Below are positions 30,831-31,922 of a DNA stretch of 31,922 bases, in pieces. The stretch comes from Flavobacteriaceae bacterium. GTDB lineage: Bacteria > Bacteroidota > Bacteroidia > Flavobacteriales > Flavobacteriaceae. Under the pieces are notes generated by a model. It was not told the origin of the DNA. It saw only the letters and a program-made list of their open reading frames with translations, and made no database searches. The position numbers and the translations under genes are program-made. Numbering within the stretch: the stretch's first letter is position 1; every line of letters starts with the position of its first letter. Where the stretch lies: NCBI GenBank assembly GCA_030834365.1, contig JAURFJ010000003.1, forward strand, positions 1 to 31,922. The letters run 5' to 3'.

Positions 30831-31922
30831 ATGGAATCAAACGAAAAACACGTAGACGCTGAGGCACAATCAACTTCGGCACTCGTTTTTACACTACCCG
30901 ATCTAGAACATACCTCTTATGAGCATCAATCGCTAGAAAACCTGGTAGGAGAATTGCAAAGACTCATTAAAAATGCCCCTATTCAACGCATAGGCCAGCA
31001 CATCATAGCCATTAAAAGTAGCTTTGATTCTCAGTTCAACACTCAACTAGAATCTGAAAAAGAATCTTTTCTAGAACAGGGTAACCCGGAAGCCGATTTC
31101 GAGTTCAATCCGCTTATAAAAAGGCAATTTGATGAGCTGTACCAAGAGTATAAAGAAAAGAAAGCACAGTACCGCAAAGACTTTGAGCGTTTGCTTCAAG
31201 ATAATCTAAAGCGCAAGCAAGAAATCATTGAGGGCATTAAAGCGCTCTTAGAAGCAGAAGAAAATATCAATACCACGTTTCAGACCTTTAAGCAGCTTCA
31301 ATCAGATTGGAGATCGGTAGGCATGGTTCCAAAAACCTATACTGAAGACCTGTGGGCCAACTACCATCATCATGTTGAGCGTTTCTACGATTTTCTTGAC
31401 TTAAATCGCGAGTTGAGAGACTTGGATTTCAAGCATAATTACGAAGAAAAGCTAAAAATCATTGAGCGAACCGAAGCGCTTCTAGGCGAGCAAGACTTTA
31501 AGAAGGCCTATGCCGAGCTCCAAGAATTGCACCGCATATGGAAAGAGGAGCTCGGTCCAGTATCTAAAGAGCTTAGACAAGAAGTGTGGGAACGATTTAG
31601 TTCGGCTACCAAGCAAATGCACGATAAAAAGCAGCAGATCTTGGAACTTGAAGATCGTGAACGCGAAGAAAATCTAGCTAAAAAACAAGAGATACTCAGC
31701 CGCTTTCAGGAAACGGTAAGTAATACAATCACTTCTCAGAAAGAATTAAAAGATCAGGTCAAGACGGTAGAAGAGCTCAAGAATAGCTTTTACGCGGTAG
31801 GTCCGGTTCCAAAAAAGAACCAGAAGTTACTTAGCAAACAACTCAGAGAGCTTTTCAGGCAATTTAATCAGGCTAAAAACGCGTTCTACAAAGAACAGAA
31901 AAAAGTTTACCAAGAGAATCTA
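30831..31922 (+). CDS. DUF349 protein (partial, runs off the window)
   Basis: At least 364 codons without a stop up to the window edge; the frame is continuous with the ATG at 30831. The first 70 residues are acidic (MESNEKHVDAEAQSTS). Repeated DUF349-type units follow, each a charged helical hairpin with a central W: QLQSDWRSVGMVPKTYTEDL, LHRIWKEELGPVSKELRQEV and a third near ELKNSFYAVGPVPKKNQKLL. The protein is very rich in Lys, Glu and Gln and probably forms long coiled coils. No signal peptide is present. The function of DUF349 proteins in Bacteroidota is not established to my knowledge. The gene has its own promoter-like sequence and a 52-nt gap after aroE. Confidence 0.85.
   Translation, partial: MESNEKHVDAEAQSTSALVFTLPDLEHTSYEHQSLENLVGELQRLIKNAPIQRIGQHIIAIKSSFDSQFNTQLESEKESFLEQGNPEADFEFNPLIKRQFDELYQEYKEKKAQYRKDFERLLQDNLKRKQEIIEGIKALLEAEENINTTFQTFKQLQSDWRSVGMVPKTYTEDLWANYHHHVERFYDFLDLNRELRDLDFKHNYEEKLKIIERTEALLGEQDFKKAYAELQELHRIWKEELGPVSKELRQEVWERFSSATKQMHDKKQQILELEDREREENLAKKQEILSRFQETVSNTITSQKELKDQVKTVEELKNSFYAVGPVPKKNQKLLSKQLRELFRQFNQAKNAFYKEQKKVYQENL

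Noticed and set aside
1..31922. Defence island, prophage, insertion sequence, CRISPR, tRNA or rRNA.
   Set aside because: All long frames are explained by conserved chromosomal genes, the gaps are under 100 nt, and no inverted terminal repeats, regular spacer arrays or clover-leaf sequences were seen.

Overview
The window looks like a contiguous stretch of the main chromosome of a member of the Bacteroidota, most likely Flavobacteriales (perhaps Cryomorphaceae/Schleiferiaceae-like; the family is a guess). The evidence is the set of lineage-typical proteins (DUF5683, a LepB with a long insertion, WbqC-like protein, OstA-like LptA/LptD-domain protein, two DUF368 proteins, DUF349 protein), the lack of obvious Shine-Dalgarno sequences, and promoter-like boxes of the Bacteroidota type TAnnTTTG. 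Base composition and codon use look even by eye. I see no rRNA, tRNA, insertion sequence, phage gene, CRISPR array or defence island.

Layout. 1-4642 (+): end of parA, parB, a DUF5683 membrane protein, dapB, lepB and a WbqC-like gene, joined by 4-11 nt overlaps or a 3 nt gap. This looks like one operon linking chromosome partitioning, DAP/lysine synthesis and protein export. 4626-9588 (-): in transcription order a TPR membrane protein, ribH, a 96-aa tail-anchored protein, mutL and two tandem rhomboid-family genes. 9680-11054 (+): recF and a DUF721 (DciA-like) gene. 11055-12549 (-): a PhoD-like lipoprotein phosphatase and ndk. 12619-14768 (+): an NrnA-type DHH phosphoesterase and a cyclophilin-FKBP fusion lipoprotein. 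14789-19031 (+): two secreted amidohydrolase-family proteins, ending at a hairpin. 19068-26615 (+): TrmH-family methyltransferase, bifunctional Rel (ppGpp), Fur-family regulator, purA, OstA-like protein and a class III aminotransferase; the last three overlap by 4 nt each. 26705-30778 (+): TPR protein, two tandem DUF368 genes, aroE. 30831-end (+): a DUF349 protein that runs off the window.

The genes are mainly housekeeping: DNA segregation, replication and repair (ParAB, RecF, DUF721, MutL), nucleotide and stringent metabolism (Ndk, PurA, NrnA, Rel), envelope biogenesis (DapB, LepB, OstA-like, DUF368 lipid-carrier recycling, PPIase) and cofactor or aromatic biosynthesis (RibH, AroE). I did not find a clearly new biological system. 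The points most worth a second look are promoter boxes lying 4-5 nt before start codons (possible leaderless mRNAs for rel and nrnA), amidohydrolase modules that have lost their HxH metal site, a MutL with a degenerate endonuclease motif, a rhomboid with an altered GxSG motif, a hairpin in the trmH leader, and an aroE start buried in the preceding DUF368 gene.
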